Assembly (NCBI RefSeq): GCF_008364845.1
Contig: NZ_VTTP01000004.1
Span: 271,340-335,339, forward strand
Reading direction: 5' to 3'
Source: Actinotalea subterranea
Lineage (GTDB): Bacteria; Actinomycetota; Actinomycetes; Actinomycetales; Cellulomonadaceae
DNA length: 64,000 nt
Part shown: in pieces, positions 42,979-52,019 of the stretch
Numbering within the stretch: the stretch's first letter is position 1
Layout of the letters: each line of letters opens with the position of its first letter
Position numbers and translations under genes: made by a program
The notes under the pieces: generated by a model
What the model was told of the DNA's origin: nothing
Databases searched by the model: none
The model's input: only the letters and a program-made list of their open reading frames with translations

Positions 42979-43980
42979 ATGGGCGCGAATGACTTGACCG
43001 AGTCGAGCATCACCACCGCCAGAACACGGTCGGCGTCACCCTACGGGGCCGTACTGTCGTCCGAGTCGACGGTCGACCGTTTTTCCCTGCACCTCGTGGC
43101 GCAGCCTTACTGGCACTTCCCGCATGCCCTGTGGTTCTGGGCCATGGGCCTCGGCGCGGGGACGTTCATGGTGCGGCACGTGTTCTCGGTGCGGGACGCG
43201 GGAACGGTCCTCGGCCTCCCGCTCCTCGACGTACTGGGACTGGTCCTCGTCGGGATCGGTGGCCTCATCCTGATCCTGGACCTCGGTCGGCCCGAGCGTG
43301 TGCTCAAAGCCCTGAGGAGGCCCGACCGCTCGTGGATCGCGCGTGGTGCGATCGCCGACTTCGTGTTCCTCATCGTCGGCGCGGTGTACGTGCTGCCCGG
43401 CTGGGTCCCCTCGTTGCCCTGGACCGATGCACCGTTCCTGGAGGCCGAGCTCCTCGCGCAGGTGATGATCGCGATCGCCTTTCTCGCTGCGGCGCTGATC
43501 ATCGCCTATCCCGGGATGGTCCTGTACGAGTCGCTGTCCATTCGGCTTTGGCACTCGGCGCTCGTCCCGGCGCAGTTCATCGCGCACGCGCTCTCGTCGT
43601 CGATCGGCCTCACGTTGTTGGTGCTCGTCGCGGGGGACCGCCTGGGGGACTACCGGTCGCCCTTGGCGATCGGGTTCCTCGTCACCCTCGTCGCCACTCT
43701 CGGCATCACCCACATGTACCTCATTGACCGTTCCCACGAGCACGGCCCGGCGGCACGGGCCGGCGTCGAGCGGTTGGTGCGGGGGAAGATGGCCATGCAC
43801 TTCTGGGTGAGCGTCGTGCTCGGCTTCGCCATCCCCATGGTCCTCACCCTCGTCGCGCTGGCCTCGCCCGACTCTGCGGGCCCGCTGCTCGCGATCGGCG
43901 GGGTGCTGTGCGTCGTGGGAAGTCTTCAGTTCCGGTACGCACAGCTGTGCTCTGGGATCAAGGTCAGCCCGCTCGGCTGA
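42979..43980 (+). CDS. NrfD/PsrC-family membrane subunit
   Basis: This 333-aa integral membrane protein has about eight to nine helices and should pass electrons between quinone and the Fe-S subunit. The first helix region HFPHALWFWAMGLGAGTFM and ILDLGRPERVLKALRRPDRSW are the NrfD/PsrC signature. A strong AGGAGG precedes the ATG at 42979; an upstream in-frame extension is not supported. It is the first gene of a three-gene enzyme operon. Confidence 0.87.
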   Translation: MGANDLTESSITTARTRSASPYGAVLSSESTVDRFSLHLVAQPYWHFPHALWFWAMGLGAGTFMVRHVFSVRDAGTVLGLPLLDVLGLVLVGIGGLILILDLGRPERVLKALRRPDRSWIARGAIADFVFLIVGAVYVLPGWVPSLPWTDAPFLEAELLAQVMIAIAFLAAALIIAYPGMVLYESLSIRLWHSALVPAQFIAHALSSSIGLTLLVLVAGDRLGDYRSPLAIGFLVTLVATLGITHMYLIDRSHEHGPAARAGVERLVRGKMAMHFWVSVVLGFAIPMVLTLVALASPDSAGPLLAIGGVLCVVGSLQFRYAQLCSGIKVSPLG

Positions 43981-44016
43981 GGCCGTCGACGACGTCACCA
44001 CACGAGGAGAACGAAC

Positions 44017-46530
44017 ATGACTCAGTCGGCCCTCTTGCCGCTCCTGCCGAATGAGGGAGAGCAGGTGTTCAGCCAGGCATGCACCCCCAACTGCTGGATG
44101 AACTGCCGGATCTACGCCCATGTCCGCGACGGCAAGCTCGTCGAGACGACGGCGGCGCCCTTCCCGGACCCGCGGTACAACCGCATCTGCCTGCGCGGCC
44201 TGAGCCACCCGCAACGCGTCTACGACCCGAACCGGGTGACGACGCCGCTGAAGCGCGCCGGCAAGCGGGGCGAGAACCGTTGGGAGGAGATCTCCTGGAA
44301 CCAGGCGCTGAATGAGATCGGTGCCAAGCTGGCCGACATCCAGCAGCATCACGGGAACAAGGCGGTCTGCGTCGCGCCGTTGTCCGGCAACTACTCCATC
44401 ATCAACGGTGCGATCGCCGGGTCCGGGCATCGCTTCGCCAACGTGGTGGGGGCCACCTTGGCTGTCGACTCCATCGACCTTGGGCTCGCTACGGGCGAGA
44501 CCCAGGTGGTCGCTAACGTCGCTACCGGCATGGCGGCGTGGATGCTCGCCCACCAGCCGGAGGACATCGCAAACGCCCGGACGATCATCGCCTGGGGTAC
44601 CAACGTCACCGAATCGCAGATCCATAACTGGCACTTCTTCGCCGACGCGCTGGACGACGGCGCCAAACTGATCGTCATCGACCCCCGGTACAGCGAGGCG
44701 GCTGCGAAGGCACACATCTGGGTCAGGCTGCGACCGGGTACCGACTCGGCGTTGGCGATGGCGATGGTGCATACCGTGATCGAGGAGGGACTCACCGACG
44801 AGGCCTACCTGCGCGCCCACACGGTGGCCACCTACCTGGTCCGGGAGGACACGGGCCTCTTCCTGCGGGCCACGGACCTCGACCCGACTGGGGAGGCGGT
44901 CGTCCTGGCGATGGACCCGCAGACCGGGCTGCCGGTGCCGGCCGACCCCAACACGGGGACCAGCGCCATCACGGGTGTCTACACCGTCGCCACGGCGACC
45001 GGTCCCGTGGTGGTCCGTCCCGCCTTCCAGATCCTGACCGACGAGGCTGCGCGCCACACCCCGGAAGACACCGAGTCGATCACGGGCGTGAATCCCCTGC
45101 TCGTCCGGGAGGTCGCCCGCCGGTACGCCACCGCGGGTCCGTCGTTCGTCTACTCGGGCATGGGCATCGATCGTTGGGACAACGCCGACCTGGTCGGCCG
45201 CGGGATCGCCACGCTCGGTGTCATCTGCGGCCAGATCGGCAAGCCCGGCGCAACCCCGCTCGGATCCCTCATGGGCGGCACGGCGATGAGCGTCATGTTC
45301 ACCCCGGGTGTGCTTGACGAGTGGACGAAGCCGACGGGCGAGCCCACCGCCAAGCTGAACTACCTGCTCCTGTACGACGCTGTGGCCAAGGGCGTGATCC
45401 AGCAATGGGTGCCGAACGACCCCTCGAACGGCTTCGCAGGACCGCGCTCCTCGACCCCTGAACCCGTCGAGTGGCCGGTCAAGGCCATCATCTTCAACTC
45501 GTCGAACTTCGTCAGCAACTTCCCGAACCAGAACCGTATCCGCAAAGAGATGCTCGCGGAGGAGAACCTCGAGCTCGTCGTCCACCTGGACATGGTGATG
45601 AACGACACGGCCCGGATGGCCGACTACGTGCTCCCGGTGACCAGCTGGTTCGAGAACGACGACGTCGTCGGGGGCATGCACCCCTTCCTGATGCGCCAGC
45701 AGAAGGCCATTGCCAACGTCGGGCAGGCCAGGTCGGACTACGAGATCTTCGGTGGGATCGCGAGCCGCCTGGGCAAGGGCGAGTACTTCACCCAGACCCC
45801 GGAGCAGTGGATCGACCAGATCGTCGACAAGGTGGCCGAGGTGCTCCAGCGGCCGGAGGTCAGTACCGACTTCCGCCGCGACGGCGTGGCCAGGCTATTC
45901 GACTCGGGCTACATCCCGCTGAGCGAGGGCGGATTCTGGACACCGTCAGGCAAGGCCGAGTTCTATGCCGAGGGCGTCGTGGTGAACTTCCCCGAGATGT
46001 CGCCGGCCCTGCGGCTGCCGATCTCCGAGGGCGTCTCCCCGCTGCCGCACTTCGAGCCGCCGTTCGAGGCCTGGCACGGCAACCCCAAGTTCGCCAAGTT
46101 CCCCCTGATCCTCAACCAGCGCCACTCCCGGTTCCGGGTCCACAGCACCTTCTACGAGGTCCCGGTGCTGAGGGAGATGGACCCCGAGCCGCTGGTCGAG
46201 CTGAACGAACGCGAGATGGCCAAGCGTGGCCTGAGGGACGGAGACGTCGCGCGCGTCTTCAACGACCGGGGTGAGGCATTCCTCCACGTGCGGACGAACA
46301 ACGCCTTCCCCGACGACACGTGCAACATCAACAAGGGCTGGCAGCGGCACCAGTTCCTCGCTGGCGGCTATCAGGAGCTCACGCACGAGCAGGCGAACAC
46401 CAAGCACTACAGCTGCTCGTTCTTCGACGTGCTCGTCGAGGTCGCCAAGGTCGACCCTGCATCGGTTCCTTCCATTCCCGCCGAAGAGCGCAAGGCGGGC
46501 CCTGCGATCATCAACGGGAAGGCATCATGA
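44017..46530 (+). CDS. DMSO-reductase-family molybdopterin catalytic subunit
   Basis: This 837-aa protein has an N-terminal 4Fe-4S site (C22, C26, C30 and C58) and the family's MGD-binding domains (AWGTNVTESQIHNWHFFA, VLPVTSWFENDD, and the C-terminal NLxQRHSRFRVHSTF-type region). The Mo ligand is uncertain; it probably falls in the VDSIDLGLATGETQ segment. No Tat signal is seen, so the enzyme likely faces the cytoplasm unless exported by another route. The substrate cannot be told: polysulfide, thiosulfate, DMSO-like and other acceptors are all possible. No fdhD or TorD-type chaperone gene is present. The stop overlaps the Fe-S gene (ATGA). Confidence 0.88.
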   Translation: MTQSALLPLLPNEGEQVFSQACTPNCWMNCRIYAHVRDGKLVETTAAPFPDPRYNRICLRGLSHPQRVYDPNRVTTPLKRAGKRGENRWEEISWNQALNEIGAKLADIQQHHGNKAVCVAPLSGNYSIINGAIAGSGHRFANVVGATLAVDSIDLGLATGETQVVANVATGMAAWMLAHQPEDIANARTIIAWGTNVTESQIHNWHFFADALDDGAKLIVIDPRYSEAAAKAHIWVRLRPGTDSALAMAMVHTVIEEGLTDEAYLRAHTVATYLVREDTGLFLRATDLDPTGEAVVLAMDPQTGLPVPADPNTGTSAITGVYTVATATGPVVVRPAFQILTDEAARHTPEDTESITGVNPLLVREVARRYATAGPSFVYSGMGIDRWDNADLVGRGIATLGVICGQIGKPGATPLGSLMGGTAMSVMFTPGVLDEWTKPTGEPTAKLNYLLLYDAVAKGVIQQWVPNDPSNGFAGPRSSTPEPVEWPVKAIIFNSSNFVSNFPNQNRIRKEMLAEENLELVVHLDMVMNDTARMADYVLPVTSWFENDDVVGGMHPFLMRQQKAIANVGQARSDYEIFGGIASRLGKGEYFTQTPEQWIDQIVDKVAEVLQRPEVSTDFRRDGVARLFDSGYIPLSEGGFWTPSGKAEFYAEGVVVNFPEMSPALRLPISEGVSPLPHFEPPFEAWHGNPKFAKFPLILNQRHSRFRVHSTFYEVPVLREMDPEPLVELNEREMAKRGLRDGDVARVFNDRGEAFLHVRTNNAFPDDTCNINKGWQRHQFLAGGYQELTHEQANTKHYSCSFFDVLVEVAKVDPASVPSIPAEERKAGPAIINGKAS

Positions 46531-47273
46531 CCAGGAAGTCCAGCACCACGACTCGACCGCGCCGGTGGGGCATGGTGATCGACCTCAATCGATGCATCGG
46601 CTGCCAAGGCTGTGCGGTCTCGTGCAAGATCAAGAACAACTTGCCCGAGGGGCTTTGGTGGAACAGGGTCCTGACGGTCGGCGGTGACGAGATCGATGTC
46701 GTGGGTGGCGACGTCGAGCACCCGTCGATCTCGTTCCTCCCTCTGGCCTGCCAGCACTGCGCCGAGCCTGCGTGCCTGCCCGTCTGCCCCACCGGGGCGA
46801 CCTACAAGCGGGAGGACGGCATCGTCGGCATCCACTCCGAGGACTGCATCGGCTGTCGGTCGTGCATCCAGGCGTGCCCGTACGGCGTCCGGGTTTTCAA
46901 CCTCCGGGAGCCGGAGCGAGCCACGTCGCACGCCCTGGGCTCCATCGCGGTGACGTCGGGCGTCAGGGGAACCGTGGAGAAGTGCGACTTCTGCGTCGAC
47001 CGGATCGACGCCGGAGCTCTGCCGATCTGCATCGAGAGCTGCCCGGCGCGCGCCCGGTTCGTCGGCGACCTGAACGACCCGGACTCCGAGGTGTCGCGTC
47101 TCATCCAGGAGACGGGTGCGGTGCAGCTGCAGCCGGAGATGGGGACGGACCCGAGCGTGTACTACATCCCCGTCCAGCATCGGTCTCCGCGACAGACGGG
47201 TATGGACTTCATCGCCAACGAGCCTGCGGCCTACCAGCAGCGCGAGATCACGGAGATGCTGGCGCCGCGCTGA
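46527..47273 (+). CDS. Four-cluster Fe-S electron-transfer subunit
   Basis: This 248-aa ferredoxin-like subunit has four cysteine clusters: CIGCQGCAVSC, CQHCAEPACLPVCP, CIGCRSCIQACP and CDFC with CIESCP. This is the layout of DmsB/PsrB/PhsB proteins that link the catalytic subunit to the NrfD membrane subunit. No signal peptide is present. ATG at 46527 overlaps the catalytic subunit stop. Confidence 0.92.
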   Translation: MTRKSSTTTRPRRWGMVIDLNRCIGCQGCAVSCKIKNNLPEGLWWNRVLTVGGDEIDVVGGDVEHPSISFLPLACQHCAEPACLPVCPTGATYKREDGIVGIHSEDCIGCRSCIQACPYGVRVFNLREPERATSHALGSIAVTSGVRGTVEKCDFCVDRIDAGALPICIESCPARARFVGDLNDPDSEVSRLIQETGAVQLQPEMGTDPSVYYIPVQHRSPRQTGMDFIANEPAAYQQREITEMLAPR

Positions 47274-47735
47274 TGTGAAGCACCCTCAGGTGATCTATGG
47301 ATCGCCCTAGGTCTGATGGAGGCTCGGGCTAAGACATCGCGACCATGGTCTGGTCGCTCCCGTGGCCAGCGTAGAACGCGGCCTCGAACTTGGTGGGTGG
47401 GACGTCGACGAGGTAGCCGTGCAGGCGTGAACCGCCTGTAAGTGTTCGTGGTGGCTGGCCTGGGGCTGGCTGGCAGGGTTGGTGTCGTCGCTCGGCGGCG
47501 GGTGTGACCCCTGAATCGCCTGACCCCTCGCGGGTGTCATGCCCGGGATCTGTCCGCTCGGCGCTGGGTGCCGACGCCGACCCTGGCCCACCACGATGGC
47601 TTGATCAGAAGCATGTCCGTTGCGGAGATGCCGTCTCCACAACGTGGCTCATTACAGGCCTGCCTCGTAGTGACTTCTCGCCCCGGGCCGACGCCGACAA
47701 CGACGTTCGTCCCAACGAGTGAGGAGAGCATCGTC
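47274..47735. ncRNA. Non-coding left end of the IS110 element; candidate bridge RNA region
   Basis: About 460 bp without a supported gene precede the IS110 transposase, apart from a short IS3 fragment at 47329-47435. IS110-group elements encode a bridge RNA in the non-coding end upstream of the transposase, and only about 32 bp follow the transposase here, so the RNA would be expected in this stretch, roughly 47440-47735. Its loops and exact ends were not determined. Confidence 0.4.
47329..47435 (-). pseudogene. C-terminal scrap of an IS3-family transposase
   Basis: The minus strand encodes RLHGYLVDVPPTKFEAAFYA, then GHGSDQTMVAMS and a stop. This is the typical C-terminal end of an IS3 orfB. 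Nothing upstream in the same frame continues the protein, so it is an isolated remnant next to the IS110 element. Confidence 0.65.
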
Positions 47736-48821
47736 GTGTCCAGTGTGCAGGCCATCGTGGCTGACATCTACCGGTTCGTCGTCGGGGTCGACACCCACGC
47801 CGCTACCCACACCTTCGCTGTCGTCGCTGCCCCGAACGGCGCCCTGGTGGACCAGGTCACCTTCCCGACCTCGCCAGCAGGGTTGCGTCGCGCGCTGGCA
47901 TGGATCGCGCGGCGCACCGGCGGTGACCTCGACGCCGTGCTGGTCGCTGCAGAGGGCACCGGCTCCTACGGTGCCGTCCTGAGTGCTGTGCTCTGCCAGG
48001 CCGGCTACCGAGTCGTGGAGGCACCGACGCCCAAGCGTGAGCGGGGCCGGGGCAAGACCGACACTCTGGACGCGGTACTCGCCGCCCGCGCGACGATGGT
48101 GCTGCCGGTGACGATGCTGCGTGATCGTCGCGCGGGCCAGGTCCAGGCCGCGCTGGCGGTGCTGACCGTGGCACGTGACCAGCTCAACGCCGACCGTCTG
48201 CGGTGCATCAACGCGCTCACCGCGCTCGTGCGCAGCCACGACCTCGGGCTCGACGCACGGCGCGCTCTGACAGCACCCCAGGTCGCTGCGATCGCCGGCT
48301 GGCGGCGCCGGGACGAGGACTTCGGCCTGGCGACGGCGCGGGCTGAAGCCGTTCGCCTCGCCAAGCGGATCGTCGACCTCACCGCCGAGCTCGGCCACAA
48401 CCGCGACCAGATCACCGAGATCGTCGCTGAGCAGGCACCCGAGCTGCTTGACCTGCCCGGCGTCGGCCCGGTCACCGCCGCCGTGATCCTGACGGTCTGG
48501 TCCCACCCCGGCCGGGTCCGGACCGAGGCCGCGTTCGCTCAGATCGCCGGCACCTGCCCGATCCCGGCATCCTCCGGCAACACGGTCCGCCACCGACTCA
48601 ACCGCGGCGGCGACCGTCGGCTCAATCGGGCGTTCAACACGATCGTGCTCACCCGCATGCGCATTGACCCCGACACCCGCGTCTACATCGACCGACGCCG
48701 GGCCGAGGGCAAGACGACCAAGGAGATCCGCCGCTGCCTCAAGCGTTACACCACCCGGCAGGTCTACCGCGCCCTGGCTACCGCGCACCCGACTCCCGAG
48801 CTGATCACCTCAGCGGCTTGA
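47736..48821 (+). CDS. IS110-family transposase
   Basis: This 361-aa recombinase has the N-terminal RuvC-like DEDD residues (VGVDTHAATHTFAVV, AAEGTGSYG, KTDTLDAVLAAR) and a C-terminal Transposase_20 domain with the catalytic serine region PASSGNTVRHRL. It should cut and join DNA guided by a bridge RNA. GTG at 47736 follows GAGGAG about 12 bases upstream. The open frame appears intact. The 3' non-coding end is short, since an IS3 element starts 33 bp after the stop. Confidence 0.9.
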   Translation: MSSVQAIVADIYRFVVGVDTHAATHTFAVVAAPNGALVDQVTFPTSPAGLRRALAWIARRTGGDLDAVLVAAEGTGSYGAVLSAVLCQAGYRVVEAPTPKRERGRGKTDTLDAVLAARATMVLPVTMLRDRRAGQVQAALAVLTVARDQLNADRLRCINALTALVRSHDLGLDARRALTAPQVAAIAGWRRRDEDFGLATARAEAVRLAKRIVDLTAELGHNRDQITEIVAEQAPELLDLPGVGPVTAAVILTVWSHPGRVRTEAAFAQIAGTCPIPASSGNTVRHRLNRGGDRRLNRAFNTIVLTRMRIDPDTRVYIDRRRAEGKTTKEIRRCLKRYTTRQVYRALATAHPTPELITSAA

Positions 48822-49825
48822 CGCGACATAGAAGCATCCCGGGTTTAGTGGAGTGGTGTGTCCCGCGTTCGGTGGAGTCGGATTCCTGGACTCTGGTGCC
48901 ACTTGACCCTTGGAGAGGGCCTCGTGGGACGTCGTGGGTATCCGCCGGAGTTCCGGCGCAAGGTGCTGGACCTGGTCGTTGGCGGACGCTCGGTGGCGGA
49001 CGTCGCGCGCGACCTCGGGATCAGCACCGAGTCGATCTACACCTGGCGCCGCCAGGACCGCGTCGACCGTGGCCTCGCGCCGGGGCTGACGTCGGGGAGA
49101 AGGCCGAGCTGACCTCGGCCAAGCGCAGGATCGCCGAGCTCGAGGCCGAGCTGGCGGTGCACCGGCGGGCCAGTGAGCTGCTGGGGAAGGTGGTGCCCCC
49201 AAAAGGCGGTTCGAGGCCATCGCGGTGATGGCCGAGGAGGGCCTCCCGGTCCAGGTTGCCACCCGCGTGCTCGCCACCTCGGAGTCGGGGTTCTACGCCT
49301 GGCGCACCCGCGCCCCGGCGGCCCGGGCGATCCGGCACGTCATCCTCGCCGACGCGATCCGTGAGATCCACGCCGGCTCGCGCGGGATCTACGGTGTCCG
49401 CCGGGTCCACGCCGAGCTGAGCCTCGGCCGTGGGCTCAGCGTCTGGCAAGGAACGGTGGCGATGCTCATGCAGCGTGCGGGACTGAAGGGCATCGGTGGG
49501 CGGCCGAAGTGGCGTCGTCCGCACCCGGACCTGATCTCCGCCGACCTAGTCGACCGGCGCTTCCGCCGTGAGGGTCTGGACCAGCTGTGGGTCACCGACA
49601 TCACCACTCCTCACTAAGGGCGTTGCGACGATCGCTGGAATCCAAGCTCGCGAGGGCACGGTCTACTGCGCCGTCGTCCTGGACGTCTGCTCACGGCGGG
49701 TCGTGGGCTGGTCCATCGACGCCTCGCCGACCGCTGTGCTGGTGACCAATGCCCTCGGAATGGCTATCGACTCCCGGCGCCCACCGCCGGGCACGATCAT
49801 CCATTCCGATCATGGAGTGCAGGGC

Positions 49826-51273
49826 GGATTCAATCGGTCGTCGCAACACCTCGAGGACGTGGAGGTGTTCGATGGTTCGTCGGCAGCAGGCAGCGGATCG
49901 GGCGGTTCGCCCGAAACTGAGATCGCCGGGTCACCCGAAGTTCCAGCGCGAGGTCGAGGCTGCGTTCTGGGCGGAGATCGCCAAGGGGTTGTTGCCGATC
50001 GAAGCGGCGGCCGTGATCGGTGTGTCGCAGCCGGTGGGTCAGCGGTGGTTCCACAACGGTGGCGGCATGCCGCCGTTCGACCTCAAAGCGCGGCCGACGG
50101 GCCGCTACCTGTCCTTCGCTGAGCGCGAGGAGATCGCTCTGCTCAGGGCTCAGGCCAAGGGCGTTCGCGAGATCGCCCGGGTGGTCGGGCGCGACCCGGG
50201 GACGGTCTCTCGTGAGCTGCGCCGCAACGCCGCGACCCGCGGCGGCAAGCTCGAGTATCGGGCGTCGGTCGCGCAGTGGAAGGCCGACATGGCGGCACGT
50301 CGACCGAAGACGCCGAAGCTGGTCGCCGACCAGCGGCTGCACGCCTATGTCCAAGAGCGGCTGTCGGGGCAGGTTCGCCGGCCCGACGGAACGCCGGTCG
50401 GCGGACCTCAGCTGCCGAAGTTCACCGGCAAGAACAAGCCGCACCGCAAGGACCGGGCCTGGGTGCAGGCCTGGAGCCCGGAGCAGATCGCCAACCGGAT
50501 CCGCCTCGACTTCCCCGACGATGAGTCCATGCGGATCAGCCACGAGGCGATCTACCAGGCGCTCTACATCCAGGGCCGCGGCGCGCTCAAGCGCGAGCTG
50601 GTCTGGTGCCTGCGCACCGGGCGAGCGCTGCGCGCCCCGCGGGAACGCTCCAGGCGCAAGACCTGGGCGCACGTGACACCCGAGACCCTGATCAGCGAAC
50701 GCCCCGCCGAGGTCGCCGACCGCGCCATCCCCGGGCACTGGGAAGGCGACCTGCTGATCGGCCTGGAGCGATCGGCGATCGGCACCGTCGTCGAGCGCAG
50801 CACGAGGTTCACGATGCTGGTGCACCTGCCACGCGAGGAGGGCTACCGGCACAAGGAGACCCCGAAGAACGGCCCGGCGCTGGCCGGCTACGGCGCGATC
50901 ACCATGAGCAAGGCCCTCGCCGCGACGATGGCGACCCTGCCGGCGCAGCTGACCAGATCGCTGACCTGGGACCGCGGCAAGGAGATGTCCGCCCACGCCC
51001 TGTTCAAGGTCGCCACCGGCATCCCGGTGTTCTTCGCCGACCCGCAGTCGCCCTGGCAGCGCGGCACGAACGAGAACACCAACGGGCTGCTGCGCCAGTA
51101 CTTCCCCAAGGGCACCGACCTGTCCCGCTGGTCCGCCGAAGACCTCGAGGCCGTCGCCCACGCCCTGAACACCAGGCCCCGCAAGACCCTCGGCTGGAGG
51201 ACCCCGGCTGAAGCGCTCGACGAGCACCTACTGTTGGCCCAACAAGCCGGTGTTGCATCGACCGGTTGAATCC
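49826..51273 (+). mobile_element. Complete IS30-family element inserted in the IS3 element
   Basis: Terminal repeats of 25 bp start GGATTCAATCGGTCGTCGCA on the left and GGATTCAACCGGTCGATGCA on the right, with three mismatches overall. Length is 1448 bp and it holds one intact transposase gene. No clear target duplication was found at its ends. A related terminal repeat marks the dead copy ending at 31657. Confidence 0.88.
49872..51269 (+). CDS. IS30-family transposase, intact
   Basis: This 465-aa DDE transposase has an N-terminal HTH (LLPIEAAAVIGVSQPVGQRW), a second HTH (KGVREIARVVGRDPGTVSREL), and the catalytic core with PGHWEGDLLI (first Asp), LTWDRGKEM (second Asp) and NENTNGLLRQYFPKGTDLS (Glu). 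The frame is uninterrupted from ATG at 49872 to within 4 bp of the right end. It may still be active. Confidence 0.92.
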   Translation: MVRRQQAADRAVRPKLRSPGHPKFQREVEAAFWAEIAKGLLPIEAAAVIGVSQPVGQRWFHNGGGMPPFDLKARPTGRYLSFAEREEIALLRAQAKGVREIARVVGRDPGTVSRELRRNAATRGGKLEYRASVAQWKADMAARRPKTPKLVADQRLHAYVQERLSGQVRRPDGTPVGGPQLPKFTGKNKPHRKDRAWVQAWSPEQIANRIRLDFPDDESMRISHEAIYQALYIQGRGALKRELVWCLRTGRALRAPRERSRRKTWAHVTPETLISERPAEVADRAIPGHWEGDLLIGLERSAIGTVVERSTRFTMLVHLPREEGYRHKETPKNGPALAGYGAITMSKALAATMATLPAQLTRSLTWDRGKEMSAHALFKVATGIPVFFADPQSPWQRGTNENTNGLLRQYFPKGTDLSRWSAEDLEAVAHALNTRPRKTLGWRTPAEALDEHLLLAQQAGVASTG

Positions 51274-51698
51274 GGTCAGGTCGGGTCCTGGGCATTCACC
51301 CGCGGCGCGAAGGACTCCGGGCTGGTGCCCTCGATGGGCTCGATCGCGGACTGCTAAGACAACGCTGTCATCGAGTCGTTCTGGTCCCGGATGCAAGTCG
51401 AGCTCCTTGACCGCCAGCGCTGGCGCACCCGGCTGGAGCTGGCGAACGCGATCTTCGAGTACCTCGAGATCTTCCACAACCGCCAGCGCCGGCACTCCGC
51501 CCTCGGATGGCTCACGCCCCTAGAGCTCGAGACGAGACAACCGATCACCGTGGCCTAGACTCCAGCAACCCGGCTCCACGGAACCCGGCACACACCAGAG
51601 CCTCCATGGAAGCCGGGGCGGTTCGCTCGGCCCGCACGTCGCCGCGTCCAGGGGGCACGCGCCGCAGCTTGCCCGGCCCGCCAGCGCGCCGGGCAAGG

Positions 51699-52019
51699 TC
51701 AGTCGCTTGCGTCCGGCTGTCCCGCGCGTTGTCGCCCGGGGCGATCCGCCAACGGGGGACACCCGAGGTGCATCCAGCACTCCATTGCCGCCACCCCACG
51801 GGCCGCCTCCAGCGTGACCATGATGGGCCGGTGATCGGGTCCGGGCCAGGCGGGGGGCCCGGCCGCCAGCCACGTGGTCAGAACCGCTGGACGGGCGTAC
51901 CAGAAGGTGCCCATCGCGAGGCTTCCGGTCATCAGGCACCACGCCAGGAGACGGGCCGCTCCCAGCAGCCAGGTGGCCAGGGTGTATAGGTACAGCCTGG
52001 CGCGGAGGCGGAACACCAT
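51699..52019 (-). CDS. Small hypothetical membrane protein
   Basis: This 106-aa protein starts at ATG 52019 with a good ribosome-binding site (AGAGGGG). It has two to three hydrophobic stretches (LYLYTLATWLLGAARLLAW, MTGSLAMGTFWYARPAVLTT). No family was recognised. It lies between the IS3 element and the glutathione peroxidase region and could be truncated by the insertion at its 3' side, since its last 20 residues look unstructured. Confidence 0.5.
   Translation of the reverse strand: MVFRLRARLYLYTLATWLLGAARLLAWCLMTGSLAMGTFWYARPAVLTTWLAAGPPAWPGPDHRPIMVTLEAARGVAAMECWMHLGCPPLADRPGRQRAGQPDASD

Larger units (their letters stand above)
48924..51558 (+). pseudogene. IS3 orfA-orfB transposase, inactivated
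   Basis: orfA starts with GTG at 48924 (RGYPPEFRRKVLDLVVGGRS, then an HTH), and is frameshifted near 49095 by an apparent one-base loss in a G run. A CCCCCAAAAGG slippery site at 49196-49206 would allow the usual -1 shift into orfB (KRRFEAIAVMAEEG). orfB is broken again near 49612, where about 40 unrelated bases replace the expected sequence after VTDIT. It is then cut by the IS30 element at 49826. The tail resumes after 51273 with IESFWSRMQVELLDRQRWRT and NRQRRHSALGWLTPLELE. Confidence 0.8.
48854..51597 (+). mobile_element. IS3-family element interrupted by an IS30 element
   Basis: The left end starts TGGTGTGTCCCGCGTTC and the right end reads, in reverse complement, TGGTGTGTGCCGGGTTC. These are inverted repeats of about 40 bp with few mismatches, starting TG and ending CA. 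Both ends are flanked by GAG (48851-48853 and 51598-51600), a 3-bp target duplication. Removing the inner IS30 (49826-51273) leaves 1296 bp, a normal IS3 size. Confidence 0.88.

Noticed and set aside
43036..45681. Very long minus-strand frame (881 codons) opposite the NrfD and molybdopterin genes
   Set aside because: Its composition (His, Arg, Asp and Gly runs) is typical of antisense frames, and the plus strand has well-recognised proteins with matched ribosome-binding sites.
48854..51597. Reading the whole block as one composite transposon
   Set aside because: The IS3 terminal repeats with GAG duplication and the IS30 terminal repeats show one element inserted in the other, with no cargo genes.
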